This document shows positions 43,137 to 51,251 of a DNA stretch of 55,495 bases, one piece after another. A model generated the notes under the pieces. It was not told where the DNA came from and did no database searches. It was given only the letters and a program-made list of their open reading frames with translations. Origin of the DNA: Micromonospora sp. MH99 (GTDB lineage Bacteria > Actinomycetota > Actinomycetes > Mycobacteriales > Micromonosporaceae); contig NZ_MUZA01000041.1 of assembly GCF_021442385.1 (NCBI RefSeq), positions 1 to 55,495 on the forward strand, read 5' to 3'. A program made the position numbers and the translations under genes. Positions within the stretch are counted from its first letter, which is position 1. Every line of letters begins with the position of its first letter.

Positions 43137-43640
43137 GTGTCCAAGGAGACCGAGAAGCAGCGTTGGCAGCGCAACTTCGCCGACCTGTTGCAGGAGCTGC
43201 GGGTCGCCCAGACCGGTGTGCAGATCCTCTTCGCCTTCCTGCTCACCCTGCCGTTCAGCAACGGGTTCACCCGGACCAGCGAGTTCCAGCGGGACGTCTA
43301 CATCCTCGCGCTGCTCGCCGCGGCCGCCGCCACCGCGTTGATCATCTCGCCAGTGGCGTTTCACCGGGCGCTGTTCCGTCAGGGGCGCAAGCCGGAGCTG
43401 GTCCGCTTCGCCCATCGGATGGCCACCGGCGGCCTCGCCTTCATGCTGATCGCGATGGTCAGCTCGGTGCTGCTGATCACCGACTTCGTGCTGGACCGGC
43501 CGGTCGCTTTCCTGCTCAGTGCGCTGACCGGGCTCTGGTTCCTCACCTTCTGGATGATCCTGCCGTTCGCCCGCCGCAGCTGGGGTGAGGACGACATCGA
43601 AGACGAGGACGACGACCCGGACACGCTCACCGGCCGCTGA
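43137..43640 (+). CDS. DUF6328-type four-helix membrane protein
   Basis: A 167-residue protein. A charged start (VSKETEKQRWQRNFADLLQELRVAQTGVQ) is followed by four membrane helices (about 26-44, 54-75, 100-120, 123-145) and a very acidic tail (EDDIEDEDDDPD). The pattern fits a conserved actinobacterial family of unknown function. GTG start at 43137 with GGAGG upstream. Confidence 0.82.
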   Translation: MSKETEKQRWQRNFADLLQELRVAQTGVQILFAFLLTLPFSNGFTRTSEFQRDVYILALLAAAAATALIISPVAFHRALFRQGRKPELVRFAHRMATGGLAFMLIAMVSSVLLITDFVLDRPVAFLLSALTGLWFLTFWMILPFARRSWGEDDIEDEDDDPDTLTGR

Positions 43641-43675
43641 CCCGGCCGGAGCGGCATACGTCGATCCCTGCGCAG

Positions 43676-43706
43676 CGCTACCCCTGGGTAACAACCGGGG
43701 GTAGCG
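43676..43706 (+). promoter_or_regulatory. Palindromic operator-like site before the acyl-CoA dehydrogenase
   Basis: CGCTACCCC and GGGGTAGCG, 9-bp arms with a 13-nt spacer. The right arm contains TAGCGT, a likely -10 box, so a bound regulator would control the gene 54 bp downstream. Confidence 0.55.
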
Positions 43707-43760
43707 TGACGGTAGTCGCGCACGTCGACGCAGCCGCAACCGAGGTTCGAGGGGGCAGCC

Positions 43761-45803
43761 GTGACCACGACGCAGAACGGCCGAACGGCACCGGACGGCC
43801 CCGACTCCGAAGCCACGCCCGGCGGCACTGCGCCCGTTAGCGCCGCGCCCGGCAGCACTGCGGCCGGTAGTGCCGCGCCGTTGCCGGCGGAGGCGGGGCA
43901 GGTCTCCGAGAAGGAGGCCCGGCAGGTCGCCGAGGCCGCCCGGGAGTCCACCTGGGATCGGCCCAGCTTCGGCAAGGAGCTGTTCCTCGGCCGGTTCCGG
44001 CTCGACCTCATCGACCCGTGGCCGCGCTCCGACCCGGACGACGTGGCCCGCGCCGAGGAGTTCCTTGGTCGGTTCCGCGCCTTCCTCAGCTCCGAAGTGG
44101 ACGGCGCGGCCATCGAACGCGACGCCTCCATCCCGGACTCCGTCTTCCACGGGCTCGCCGACCTCGGCGCGTTCGGCATGAAAATCGACCGGAAGTACGG
44201 CGGCCTCGGTCTGAGCAACCTGCACTACTGCCGGGCGCTGATGCTGGCCGGCTCGGTCAGCCCGGCGATCGGCGCGCTGCTCTCGGCCCACCAGTCGATC
44301 GGGGTGCCGCAGCCGCTGAAGATGTTCGGCACCGCCGAGCAGAAGCAGCGCTTCCTGCCCCGGCTCGCCGCGGGCGAGGTCTCCGCCTTCCTGCTCACCG
44401 AGCCGGACGTGGGCTCCGACCCGGCCCGGCTCGCCACCACCGCCGAGCCGACCGAGGACGGCACCGGCTACCGGCTCAACGGGGTCAAGCTCTGGGCCAC
44501 CAACGGCATCGTCGCGACCCTGCTGGTGGTGATGGCCCGGGTGCCCGCCGCCGAGGGTCGGCGCGGCGGGATCACCGCGTTCGTGGTGGACGGCGACAGT
44601 GCGGGCATCACGGTGGAGCGACGCAACGAGTTCGTCGGCCTGCGCGGTCTGGAGAACAGCCTGACCCGGTTCCACGACGTGTTCGTGCCGGCGGAGAACG
44701 TCATCGGCGGTGAGGGCAAGGGACTCAAGATCGCCCTGACCACGCTGAACACCGGTCGGCTCTCGCTGCCGGCCATGTGTGTGGGCGCCGGCAAGTGGTC
44801 GTTGAACGTCGCGCGGGGCTGGGCCGCCGACCGCGTCCAGTGGGGCCGGCCGGTGGGCGAGCACGAGGCGGTCGCCCAGAAGCTCTCCTTCATCGCCGCC
44901 ACCACGTACGGCATGGAGACCATGCTCGACCTGTGCTGCCTGCTCGCCGACGACGACCGTAACGACATCCGGATCGAGGCGGCGCTGGTCAAGCTGTACG
45001 CCAGCGAGATGGCCTGGAAGATCGCCGACGAGCTGATCCAGATCCGGGGCGGGCGCGGCTACGAGACGGCCGACTCGTTGGCCGCCCGCGGCGAACGCCC
45101 GGCGAACGTCGAGCAGGTGCTCCGCGACCTGCGGATCAACCGGATCTTCGAGGGCTCGACCGAGATCATGCATCTGCTGATCGCCCGTGAGGCCGTCGAC
45201 GCCCACCTCTCGGTGGCCGGCGACATCATCGACCCGGAGGCGGGGCTCGGCCGCAAGGCCCGCGCCGGCGCCCGTGCGGGCGCGTTCTACGCGAGGTGGC
45301 TGCCGACCCTCGCGGTCGGCAAGGGCCAGAGCCCGTCGTCGTACGCCGAGTTCGGCCCCCTGGCCGCGCACCTACGCCAGGTGGAGCGGTCGTCGCGCAA
45401 GCTGGCCCGGTCGACGTTCTACGCGATGTCCCGCTGGCAGGGAAAGATGGAGCGCAAGCAGGCGTTCCTCGGGCGCGTGGTGGACATCGGCGCGGAGTTG
45501 TTCGCGATGTCCGCCGTCTGCGTCCGGGCGTCCGCCGAGCGGGACACGCGACCGGAGAACGTCGAGCTGGCTGACCTGTTCTGCCGGCAGGCCCGGGTTC
45601 GGGTGGACGCTCTGTTCACGGCACTCTGGGACAACACCGACTCCGTCGACACCGCAGCCGCCAAGCGGATCCTCGCCGGCCGCTACGCGGGCCTGGAGGA
45701 GGGGGTCATCACCCCGTCCGACGAGTTGCCCTGGGTGGCCCGCTGGTCGCCCGGCCCGTCCACCGCCGAGGACGTCCGCCGCCGCATCCCGCCGAAGCCG
45801 TAG
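43761..45803 (+). CDS. Acyl-CoA dehydrogenase family protein (long form)
   Basis: A 680-residue FAD enzyme, longer than the usual 380-400 residues and similar in length to VLCAD/ACAD9-type proteins. An Ala/Gly/Ser/Thr-rich N-terminus (about 1-45) precedes the dehydrogenase core (LTEPDVGSDPARLATTA, LNGVKLWATNG, GRPVGEHEAVAQKLS, QIRGGRGYET). The catalytic glutamate lies in FEGSTEIMHLL (Glu464 or Glu469). A helical C-terminal domain of about 190 residues follows. It should oxidise fatty acyl-CoA. No electron-transfer flavoprotein genes are nearby. GTG start at 43761; ends near a palindromic element. Confidence 0.9.
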   Translation: MTTTQNGRTAPDGPDSEATPGGTAPVSAAPGSTAAGSAAPLPAEAGQVSEKEARQVAEAARESTWDRPSFGKELFLGRFRLDLIDPWPRSDPDDVARAEEFLGRFRAFLSSEVDGAAIERDASIPDSVFHGLADLGAFGMKIDRKYGGLGLSNLHYCRALMLAGSVSPAIGALLSAHQSIGVPQPLKMFGTAEQKQRFLPRLAAGEVSAFLLTEPDVGSDPARLATTAEPTEDGTGYRLNGVKLWATNGIVATLLVVMARVPAAEGRRGGITAFVVDGDSAGITVERRNEFVGLRGLENSLTRFHDVFVPAENVIGGEGKGLKIALTTLNTGRLSLPAMCVGAGKWSLNVARGWAADRVQWGRPVGEHEAVAQKLSFIAATTYGMETMLDLCCLLADDDRNDIRIEAALVKLYASEMAWKIADELIQIRGGRGYETADSLAARGERPANVEQVLRDLRINRIFEGSTEIMHLLIAREAVDAHLSVAGDIIDPEAGLGRKARAGARAGAFYARWLPTLAVGKGQSPSSYAEFGPLAAHLRQVERSSRKLARSTFYAMSRWQGKMERKQAFLGRVVDIGAELFAMSAVCVRASAERDTRPENVELADLFCRQARVRVDALFTALWDNTDSVDTAAAKRILAGRYAGLEEGVITPSDELPWVARWSPGPSTAEDVRRRIPPKP

Positions 45804-45868
45804 CCTTTCCCGACCCGCCCGCTGCGTCCCCGTCGATCCTCGCCGCGCTGGTGGTGTCGATCGCACCG

Positions 45869-45947
45869 CAAGATCGCGCTCGATCCTGGAAGTAGTGGCA
45901 TCCCTCCGACCGCGAGGCCACTACTTCATGCTTCGAGCACGATCTTG
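45869..45947. repeat. Palindromic element, GTAGTGGCC family (copy 2)
   Basis: CAAGATCGCGCTCGA pairs with TCGAGCACGATCTTG (one mismatch), and inside it GAAGTAGTGGC pairs with GCCACTACTTC; a 5-nt bulge on each side separates the two. The same architecture and core words occur at 34358-34429. It lies between convergent genes. Confidence 0.92.
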
Positions 45948-46011
45948 TGGCGTGGCGTGGCGTGGCGTGGCGTCGCACGGCACGGCACGGCACGGCGCCG
46001 CTTGGCACGGC
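45947..46011. repeat. 5-bp tandem repeats (GTGGC, then ACGGC)
   Basis: Five GTGGC units start at the last base of the palindrome, followed by four ACGGC units and degenerate copies. The tract ends 8 bp before the stop codon of the small minus-strand gene. Confidence 0.85.
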
Positions 46012-46018
46012 GTGGGGT

Positions 46019-46186
46019 TCAGCGGGCGACCGCCCAGGCCAGCACCCCCGCCAGGATCAGACCGTTGAGCCCGGCCAGGGCGAGGTACGCCGCGGGTGGG
46101 ATCTTCCTGCCCCGGCGGACGAGGGAGACCAGGACGGCGGCGTAGCCGAGCAGCAGTACGGCGATGACGATCAGGAAGTAGAACAC
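46019..46186 (-). CDS. Small two-helix membrane protein (unknown)
   Basis: A 55-residue protein: VFYFLIVIAVLLLGYAAVLV, a short basic turn (RRGRK), then a second helix (AYLALAGLNGLILAGVLAWA). TAAGGT lies exactly 6 nt before the GTG at 46186 with no ribosome site, a textbook leaderless arrangement that supports the gene. Palindromic elements flank it on both sides. No family is recognised. Confidence 0.65.
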   Translation of the reverse strand: MFYFLIVIAVLLLGYAAVLVSLVRRGRKIPPAAYLALAGLNGLILAGVLAWAVAR

Positions 46187-46292
46187 TCGAAGACCTTAAC
46201 GGCCCGATCGCCGCAGGTCGCGAGTCGGCGCGGCGCCACCGCACGGCACACCCCACGCGGAACGTCGCCCCGAGGGGCGCGACCAATCTCGC

Positions 46293-46362
46293 CGATCTCG
46301 CACTTTCGGTCGCTGACTTGTCCTGTTCTGCCCCTTATACCGCGACAGAATCTGCAAGATCG
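46293..46362. repeat. Palindromic element, CGATCTTGCA family (copy 2)
   Basis: CGATCTCGCA and TGCAAGATCG (one mismatch) form the outer arms. A CTTT-type internal loop and an inner CGGTCGC/GCGACAG stem follow, the same plan as at 37052-37133. Confidence 0.88.
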
Positions 46363-46427
46363 CGGGTGCGGGTGCGGGTGCGGGCGCGGGTGCGGGTGCG
46401 GGGTGCGGGGTGCGGAGTGTGGGTGGG
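46363..46427. repeat. GGGTGC hexamer tandem repeat
   Basis: About nine GGGTGC-like units run from the end of the palindrome to the stop codon of the next minus-strand gene. The strand is G-rich enough for a G-quadruplex. Confidence 0.85.
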
Positions 46428-47036
46428 TTAGCGGCCTTTGTTGCGCAGGCCGAGTTGGCGTAGCTCCAGCGCGGCCAGGGCCTCGACAGTCTCGTCGTCG
46501 CCGCGTCGCCACGCCTCGGCGACGTCGGGAGCGATCCGGGTCAGCCGGCCCAGCGGCTGGGTGGCCAGCGCGCGTAGCGCGAGCAGATCCCGCCCGGCCG
46601 GCCCGGCAGCCAGCTTCGCGGCCGATCCGGCGCGGCGCATCCACCGCAGCCGCAGCGGCAGCCAACCGAAGAGCACCAGCCCGAGCGGGAAGATCAGCAC
46701 CGCGACGGTGAGGGCGAGGGCGAGCTGGTCGACCAGGTGCTGCTGCTCCCGGCCGGCGTCGGCGAGCCCGCGGGCGGCGTCGGCGGCCCGCTGGAAGGGC
46801 GCGGTCAGCTCGTCACCTACCAGCGGCACCCGCCGGACCTTGCCGCCGGCGTCGGCGAGGTTGTCGGCGAGGCCACCGCCGGCGCCCTCCAGCTTCTGCC
46901 CGGGTACGGCGAGCTTCTGCACCAGGCCGTGCAGCCACAGCGCGGCGCGGATTGCGACGTACACCCAGGCGACGACGAGCAGGTCGGTGAGCAACTGTCG
47001 GACGGCGGTCGGAAACCGATCGGCGTAGATCTTCAC
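46428..47036 (-). CDS. Two-helix membrane protein (unknown)
   Basis: A 202-residue protein. KIYADRFPTAVRQLLTDLLVVAWVYVAIRAALWLH gives a first membrane helix (about 14-34). A soluble, amphipathic middle (about 40-105) and a second hydrophobic segment (about 108-135) follow, then a basic Ala/Leu-rich tail. I do not recognise the family. The GTG at 47036 (VKIYADRF) is chosen because membrane-protein character starts there; an upstream GTG at 47072 would add 12 residues of unlike sequence. Confidence 0.72.
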   Translation of the reverse strand: MKIYADRFPTAVRQLLTDLLVVAWVYVAIRAALWLHGLVQKLAVPGQKLEGAGGGLADNLADAGGKVRRVPLVGDELTAPFQRAADAARGLADAGREQQHLVDQLALALTVAVLIFPLGLVLFGWLPLRLRWMRRAGSAAKLAAGPAGRDLLALRALATQPLGRLTRIAPDVAEAWRRGDDETVEALAALELRQLGLRNKGR

Positions 47037-47132
47037 GCCAGCAGCGTGCCACGAACGCGCCGGGACCGGCACCCGCCGGATCAGCTGCCGGAGGATCCGA
47101 CGTGAACGATGCGATTACCTGTCACGCCGCGA

Positions 47133-47582
47133 TCAGGCGAGCCGGAGGTCCACGAACGGCACGGTGTCACCGGGCAGGACGTACCGCTCGATCTCGACGA
47201 AGCCGTGCTGTCGGGCGAACCGCAGGCCGTCGTCGTTGGAGGCCAGGACGACAGTGTCGATGACCTGTGCGCCCAGATCGCGTGCCCTCGCCAGCCCTCG
47301 CTGGTAGACCTGCTCCCCGTAGCCGTGCCGGCGATGTCCCGGCAGAACCCGTGCGATCACGGTCGCCGCCGCCGCGTCGGATTCCGGGGGTCGTACCGTC
47401 GAGCACCCCACCGGCGAGCCCTCGACGTACGCGACCTCGAGGATGTTCCGCTGGGCGCGCACGACGATCTCGTCGACCGACAGCGCGGCCGTGGGGATGA
47501 TCAGATTGTGGATGTACTGCCAGTCGAGCAGGGCTGCTTCGTTACCTACCGATTGCACCGGCCTGAACTGAAGGTCTGACAC
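47133..47582 (-). CDS. GNAT family N-acetyltransferase
   Basis: A 149-residue GNAT enzyme. The acetyl-CoA pyrophosphate loop is LPGHRRHGYGEQVY (about 80-93), and the C-terminal strand pattern NDDGLRFARQHGFVEIERYVL is typical. TAGCCT (minus strand) lies 6 nt before the GTG at 47582 and there is no ribosome site, so it is leaderless. It is separated from zur by only 13 bp, but with its own promoter. The acceptor substrate is unknown. Confidence 0.85.
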   Translation of the reverse strand: MSDLQFRPVQSVGNEAALLDWQYIHNLIIPTAALSVDEIVVRAQRNILEVAYVEGSPVGCSTVRPPESDAAAATVIARVLPGHRRHGYGEQVYQRGLARARDLGAQVIDTVVLASNDDGLRFARQHGFVEIERYVLPGDTVPFVDLRLA

Positions 47583-47595
47583 GGCCCCAGGCTAG

Positions 47596-47994
47596 TCACC
47601 GGACGCAGGCCGGGCAGGTGCCGAAGATTTCCAGGGTGTGGCTGACGTCGGCGTAGCCGTGCTGCGCGGCGACCCGGTCGGCCCAGCTCTCCACTGCAGG
47701 GCCGGCCACCTCGACCGTACGTCCGCAGGCCCGGCAGACCAGGTGGTGGTGGTGCCCTTCGCTGCACCGGCGGTAGAGGTGCTCGCCGCCCGGCGGGCGC
47801 ATCACGTCGATCTCGCCCGCGTCGGCCAGCCCTTGCAGGGTGCGGTAGACAGTCGTGAGGCCGACCCGTTCGCCGCGTTGCCGGAGCATCGCGTGCAGGT
47901 CCTGGGCGCTGTGGAAGCCCTCCATCTCGCCCAGCAGCGCGCTCACCGCCGAGCGCTGCCGGGTGTTGCGCACCGCCGCGCCGCTCTCGCTCAT
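47596..47994 (-). CDS. zur: Fur family zinc uptake regulator (Zur-like)
   Basis: A 132-residue Fur-family repressor. The winged helix contains TTVYRTLQGLADAGEID (47-63). The regulatory site includes EHLYRRCSEGHHHHLVC. The structural zinc site is CRAC (Cys87, Cys90) with CPAC (Cys127, Cys130). The zinc importer genes beside it and a Zur box before znuA make it a zinc sensor. The ATG overlaps the stop of the ArsR gene by 4 nt. Confidence 0.9.
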   Translation of the reverse strand: MSESGAAVRNTRQRSAVSALLGEMEGFHSAQDLHAMLRQRGERVGLTTVYRTLQGLADAGEIDVMRPPGGEHLYRRCSEGHHHHLVCRACGRTVEVAGPAVESWADRVAAQHGYADVSHTLEIFGTCPACVR

Positions 47995-48290
47995 GATCCC
48001 TCCCCGGCGTGACTGACCGCGTCCGCCACGATGTGCGCGACGTGCTCGTCGACGAGGCTGTACGCGATCTCCCGGCCCCGGCGGGAGCCCCGCACCACGC
48101 CCGCGCCGCGCAGCACCCGCAGGTGCTGGGACACCAGCGGCTGTGCCGCGCCCAGCTTCTCCACCAGCTCGTGCACGCACCGCTCGCCGCCGGCCAGCTC
48201 GCTGACGATGGCCAGCCGGATGGGCGCCGACAGGGCCCGGAGCAACTCGCTGGCTCCGTCGAAACCCTCGTAGCCTGTTGCGCTGGTCAT
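47991..48290 (-). CDS. ArsR/SmtB family zinc sensor
   Basis: A 99-residue winged-helix repressor (RALSAPIRLAIVSELAGGERCVHEL, then AAQPLVSQHLRVLRGAGVV). The last helix reads DEHVAHIVADAVSHAGE: Asp81, His83, His94 and Glu97 match exactly the D-x-H-x10-H-x2-E zinc site (alpha5) of SmtB. TACCGT lies 6 nt before the ATG, so the operon is leaderless. It is coupled to zur; mycobacteria have the same SmtB-Zur order. It should release DNA when zinc is high and so allow Zur synthesis. Confidence 0.9.
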   Translation of the reverse strand: MTSATGYEGFDGASELLRALSAPIRLAIVSELAGGERCVHELVEKLGAAQPLVSQHLRVLRGAGVVRGSRRGREIAYSLVDEHVAHIVADAVSHAGEGS

Positions 48291-48332
48291 CTTGCAACGG
48301 TAACCAATACCACCGACATCCGCCGATCAGGC

Positions 48333-49199
48333 TCAGTGCAGCACTACCTCGTGTGGTTCCGGCGCCGGTACGGGGGCCGGTGCGGTGCGGCGGCGCACCG
48401 CCCGCCAGACGGCGCCAGCCACGGCCACCACCAGGAACGAGGCGATCGCCAGCAGCACCACCGAGGCGCCGGGCGGGGTGTCGGCGGTGGCCGCCACCCA
48501 GACGCCGGACCCGGCGGCGAAGAACCCGAGCGCCATCGCGGCGGTCATCGTGCTGCGAAAGCCCCGGGTGACCTGCTGGGCGGTGGCCACCGGAACCACC
48601 ATCAGCGCGCTGATCAGCAGCACCCCGACGGCCCGCATCGCGATGGTCACCGTGACCGCGGTGGTGACGGCGATCAGCAGGTTGAGGGTGCGTACCGGCA
48701 GGCCGGACACGCGGGCGTACTCCTCGTCGTGGCTGATCGCGAAGAGCGCCGGCCGCAGCACGATCATGGTGATCAGGATCGCCGCGCCGAGCACTCCGAC
48801 GGTGATCAGGTCGGCCATCGAGGTGGAGAGCAGCGACCCGAAGAGGTAGGCGTTGAGGTTGGCGCTTGTCGCGTCCGAGAGGCCGACCAACAGCACGCCG
48901 CCGGCGATGCCGCCGTAGAAGAGCAGCGCCAGGGCCAGGTCACCGGACGTCCGCCCGCGAGCGCGGACCACCTCGATGGCGATCGCGCCGACCGTGGCGA
49001 CGATCACCGCCACCAGCACCGGCGAGCGGTTGAGGAGCAGGCCGGCGCCGACGCCTGTCAACGCCACGTGGCCGATGCCGTCGCCGATCAGCGTCAGTCG
49101 GCGCTGCACCAGGTAGATGCCGAGCGCCGGCGCGGCCAGGCCGATCACCAGCGCGCCGATCAGGGCGCGCTGCATGTAGGGGTACTGGAAGAGTTCCAT
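48333..49199 (-). CDS. znuB: Zinc ABC transporter permease
   Basis: A 288-residue ABC-3 type permease with about eight helices. It starts MELFQYPYMQRALIGALVIGLAAPALG, typical of ZnuB, and includes ALLFYGGIAGGVLLVGL and GVLLISALMVVPVATAQQ. The C-terminus is basic and proline-rich. The start ATG is 2 nt after the znuC stop. Third gene of znuACB. Confidence 0.93.
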   Translation of the reverse strand: MELFQYPYMQRALIGALVIGLAAPALGIYLVQRRLTLIGDGIGHVALTGVGAGLLLNRSPVLVAVIVATVGAIAIEVVRARGRTSGDLALALLFYGGIAGGVLLVGLSDATSANLNAYLFGSLLSTSMADLITVGVLGAAILITMIVLRPALFAISHDEEYARVSGLPVRTLNLLIAVTTAVTVTIAMRAVGVLLISALMVVPVATAQQVTRGFRSTMTAAMALGFFAAGSGVWVAATADTPPGASVVLLAIASFLVVAVAGAVWRAVRRRTAPAPVPAPEPHEVVLH

Positions 49200-49201
49200 G
49201 G

Positions 49202-49963
49202 TCAGTTGCTCCACAGCCCGGCGGGCTCGTCGGGACCGTGCGGGTGCACGTGGTCGTGGTCGGGCTCCGCGTGGTGGCCGGCCGGGTCCGGAACCGGACC
49301 GTCGTGACAGACGCCGCCCTGGTGGACGACTACCGCCCGGCTGATCACCGGTCGCAGCGGGCCCAACTCGTGTGCCACCAGCAGCACCGTCCCGCCGTCG
49401 GCGACGAAGTCGCGCAGCGCGCCCGCGAACGCCTCCTGGCTGGCCGCGTCCACCCCGGCGGTGGGTTCGTCGAGGATCAGCAGCTCCGGCCGGCCGGACA
49501 GCGCACGGGCGATCAGGGTGCGCTGCTGCTGACCGCCGGAGAGGGTGGACACCGGGTCGGCAGCCCGGTCGGCGAGCCCCACGGCGCGCAGGGCCGCGTC
49601 GACGGCGGCCCGGTCGGCCGCGCCGGGCGGGCGCAGGATCCCCCGGCGGGCCAGTCGGCCGGACGCCACCACCTCGCGGACGGTGGCGGGCACGCCTCCG
49701 CCGGCGCCGAGGCGCTGCGGGACGTACCCGATGCGTTGCCACTGGCGGAACTGGCGCAACGGCCGGTCGAAGAGGGTGATCGAGCCGGCGCTGAGCGGCA
49801 CCAGGCCGAGGATCGCGCGGATCAGCGTGGACTTGCCGGAGCCGTTGGCGCCGAGCACGGCGACCACCTCCCCGGCGGTCACGGTGAGCGAGACGTCCCG
49901 GAGCACCGGGCGGCCGTCGTAGCCGACCGCGCCGTGCTCGACGGTGATGACGGGAGTGCTCAC
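49202..49963 (-). CDS. znuC: Zinc ABC transporter ATP-binding protein
   Basis: A 253-residue ATPase. Walker A is GANGSGKST (about 39-47), the signature is LSGGQQQRTLIARAL, and Walker B is LLILDEPTAGVD, with LLVAHELG as the H-loop. The C-terminal 30 residues are His/Asp/Pro-rich (AEPDHDHVHPHG) and may bind zinc. The GTG at 49963 overlaps the znuA stop by 4 nt. Confidence 0.94.
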   Translation of the reverse strand: MSTPVITVEHGAVGYDGRPVLRDVSLTVTAGEVVAVLGANGSGKSTLIRAILGLVPLSAGSITLFDRPLRQFRQWQRIGYVPQRLGAGGGVPATVREVVASGRLARRGILRPPGAADRAAVDAALRAVGLADRAADPVSTLSGGQQQRTLIARALSGRPELLILDEPTAGVDAASQEAFAGALRDFVADGGTVLLVAHELGPLRPVISRAVVVHQGGVCHDGPVPDPAGHHAEPDHDHVHPHGPDEPAGLWSN

Positions 49964-50910
49964 GAGCAGCTCAACGCCGTCCGCAGGGTCTGCAGGTTGG
50001 TACGCATGACCGAAAGGTAGTCCGAGCCGCTGCCTGCGGCGAGTCCTTCGATCGGGTCGAGCACCGCGGTCTTCGCGCCGACCTGGCCGGCGATGGTCTC
50101 GGCGACCTTCGGGCTGACCAGCGCCTCGAAGAAGATCGTGCTGGCCTGGTGCGCCTTCGCGTCCTCGATGACCCGGGCGAGCCGCTGCGGCGAGGGCTCG
50201 ACGTCCGGGCTCAGCCCGGTGATGCCGACCTGTTCGAGCCGGTAGCGGTCGGCCAGGTAGCCGAACGCGGTGTGGCTGGTCACGATCTCCCGCCGCTGGC
50301 AGGTCGCGAGGCCCTGGGTGAACTCGCCGTCGAGGGCCGTCAGATCGGCACGCAGAGCCGCGGCCCGGGCGGTGTAGTCGGCGGCGTGGTCGGGGTCGAC
50401 CTCGCCGAGCCGCTGGGCGAGCTGGTCGCCGATGGCGGCGAGCCGGGTCGGGTCGAGCCAGACGTGCGGGTCCTTGGCGTGCGCGTGCTGCTCCTCGCCC
50501 TGCTCCTCCTCGCCCTCGTGGTTGTGGCCGCCGGCGCTCGCGTCCAACAGCGGCTGCACGCCTGCCACGTCGAACACCGGGGCGTCGTCGTCCTGCGCGA
50601 CAGTCTCGTCCACCGCGGGCTGGAAGCCCTTCAGGTAGACGATCAGCTCGGCCTCGGTGACCTGACCGACCTGGCGGGGGCTCAGCTCCAGGTCGTGCGG
50701 CTCGGCGCCCGGCTTGGCCAGGTTGGTCACGTGGACGGCGTCACCGCCGATGCGCTCGGCGAGGAACTGGAGTGGGTAGAACGCGGCCACCACGTCGACC
50801 CGTTGGGGATCGGCGCCGGCCGCGCCGCTGGTGGAGCAGCCGGCGACGGCGCCCAGGGCGAGCAGGGCGGTCGCGGCGGCCAGGACGCGGGACGTGGTGC
50901 GGTTGGTCAT
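49960..50910 (-). CDS. znuA: Zinc ABC transporter substrate-binding lipoprotein
   Basis: A 316-residue cluster A-I metal-binding lipoprotein. The signal ends in GAVAGC (Cys25). Metal ligands are expected in PGAEPHDLEL, DPHVWLDP and TSHTAFGYL, with Asp in AVLDPIEG. The flexible His/Glu loop (GGHNHEGEEEQGEEQHAHA) is typical of zinc rather than manganese binders. The ATG at 50910 follows GGGGAC. A Zur box lies 23 bp upstream. Confidence 0.93.
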   Translation of the reverse strand: MTNRTTSRVLAAATALLALGAVAGCSTSGAAGADPQRVDVVAAFYPLQFLAERIGGDAVHVTNLAKPGAEPHDLELSPRQVGQVTEAELIVYLKGFQPAVDETVAQDDDAPVFDVAGVQPLLDASAGGHNHEGEEEQGEEQHAHAKDPHVWLDPTRLAAIGDQLAQRLGEVDPDHAADYTARAAALRADLTALDGEFTQGLATCQRREIVTSHTAFGYLADRYRLEQVGITGLSPDVEPSPQRLARVIEDAKAHQASTIFFEALVSPKVAETIAGQVGAKTAVLDPIEGLAAGSGSDYLSVMRTNLQTLRTALSCS

Positions 50911-50932
50911 GTCCCCAACTGTCCGTGGTAAC

Positions 50933-50945
50933 GACAATGATTGTC
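50933..50945. promoter_or_regulatory. Zur box before znuA
   Basis: GACAAT-G-ATTGTC, a perfect palindrome inside the AT-rich word ACGACAATGATTGTCAAA, an extreme composition for this genome. It matches the TGAxAATgATTxTCA-type Zur consensus of actinobacteria and overlaps the znuA promoter region. Confidence 0.88.
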
Positions 50946-50964
50946 AAAAACGCATGCTTGCATG

Positions 50965-51222
50965 TCAGAGCAGCTTCGCCAGGCCCACCGTGATCAGGAG
51001 AGTCAGCATCAGCAGCCGGATCAGCCGCGTCTGTGGCGCCTGAACCGACCAGGTGGTCGCCAACAGGGCGATCAGGGCGGCGGCGAGGGCCAGCGTCAGC
51101 AGAGCGCCGACCACCCCCGGCGTGAAGAACGCCACCAGCACCACCACCAGGGTGAGCAGGAACACCGACGTCGGGTTCGCCCCGGCCAACCGGGCCAGCA
51201 GGGGGCGCTGCGTACGCTGCAT
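50965..51222 (-). CDS. DUF6703-type small membrane protein
   Basis: An 85-residue protein with a basic N-terminus (MQRTQRPLLARLAG) and two or three hydrophobic helices (VFLLTLVVVLVAFFTPGVVGALL, then LALAAALIALLATTW and LMLTLLITVGLAKLL). It fits a small conserved actinobacterial family of unknown function. TAGAGT lies 7 nt before the ATG at 51222, so it is leaderless. It ends 54 bp before znuA; the Zur box lies in that gap. Confidence 0.78.
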   Translation of the reverse strand: MQRTQRPLLARLAGANPTSVFLLTLVVVLVAFFTPGVVGALLTLALAAALIALLATTWSVQAPQTRLIRLLMLTLLITVGLAKLL

Positions 51223-51251
51223 CCCACAGACTCTACGAGGAGGAACCCCCG

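Noticed and set aside
42747..45371. 874-codon minus-strand frame opposite the acyl-CoA dehydrogenase
   Set aside because: Antisense shadow spanning several genes and a promoter region.
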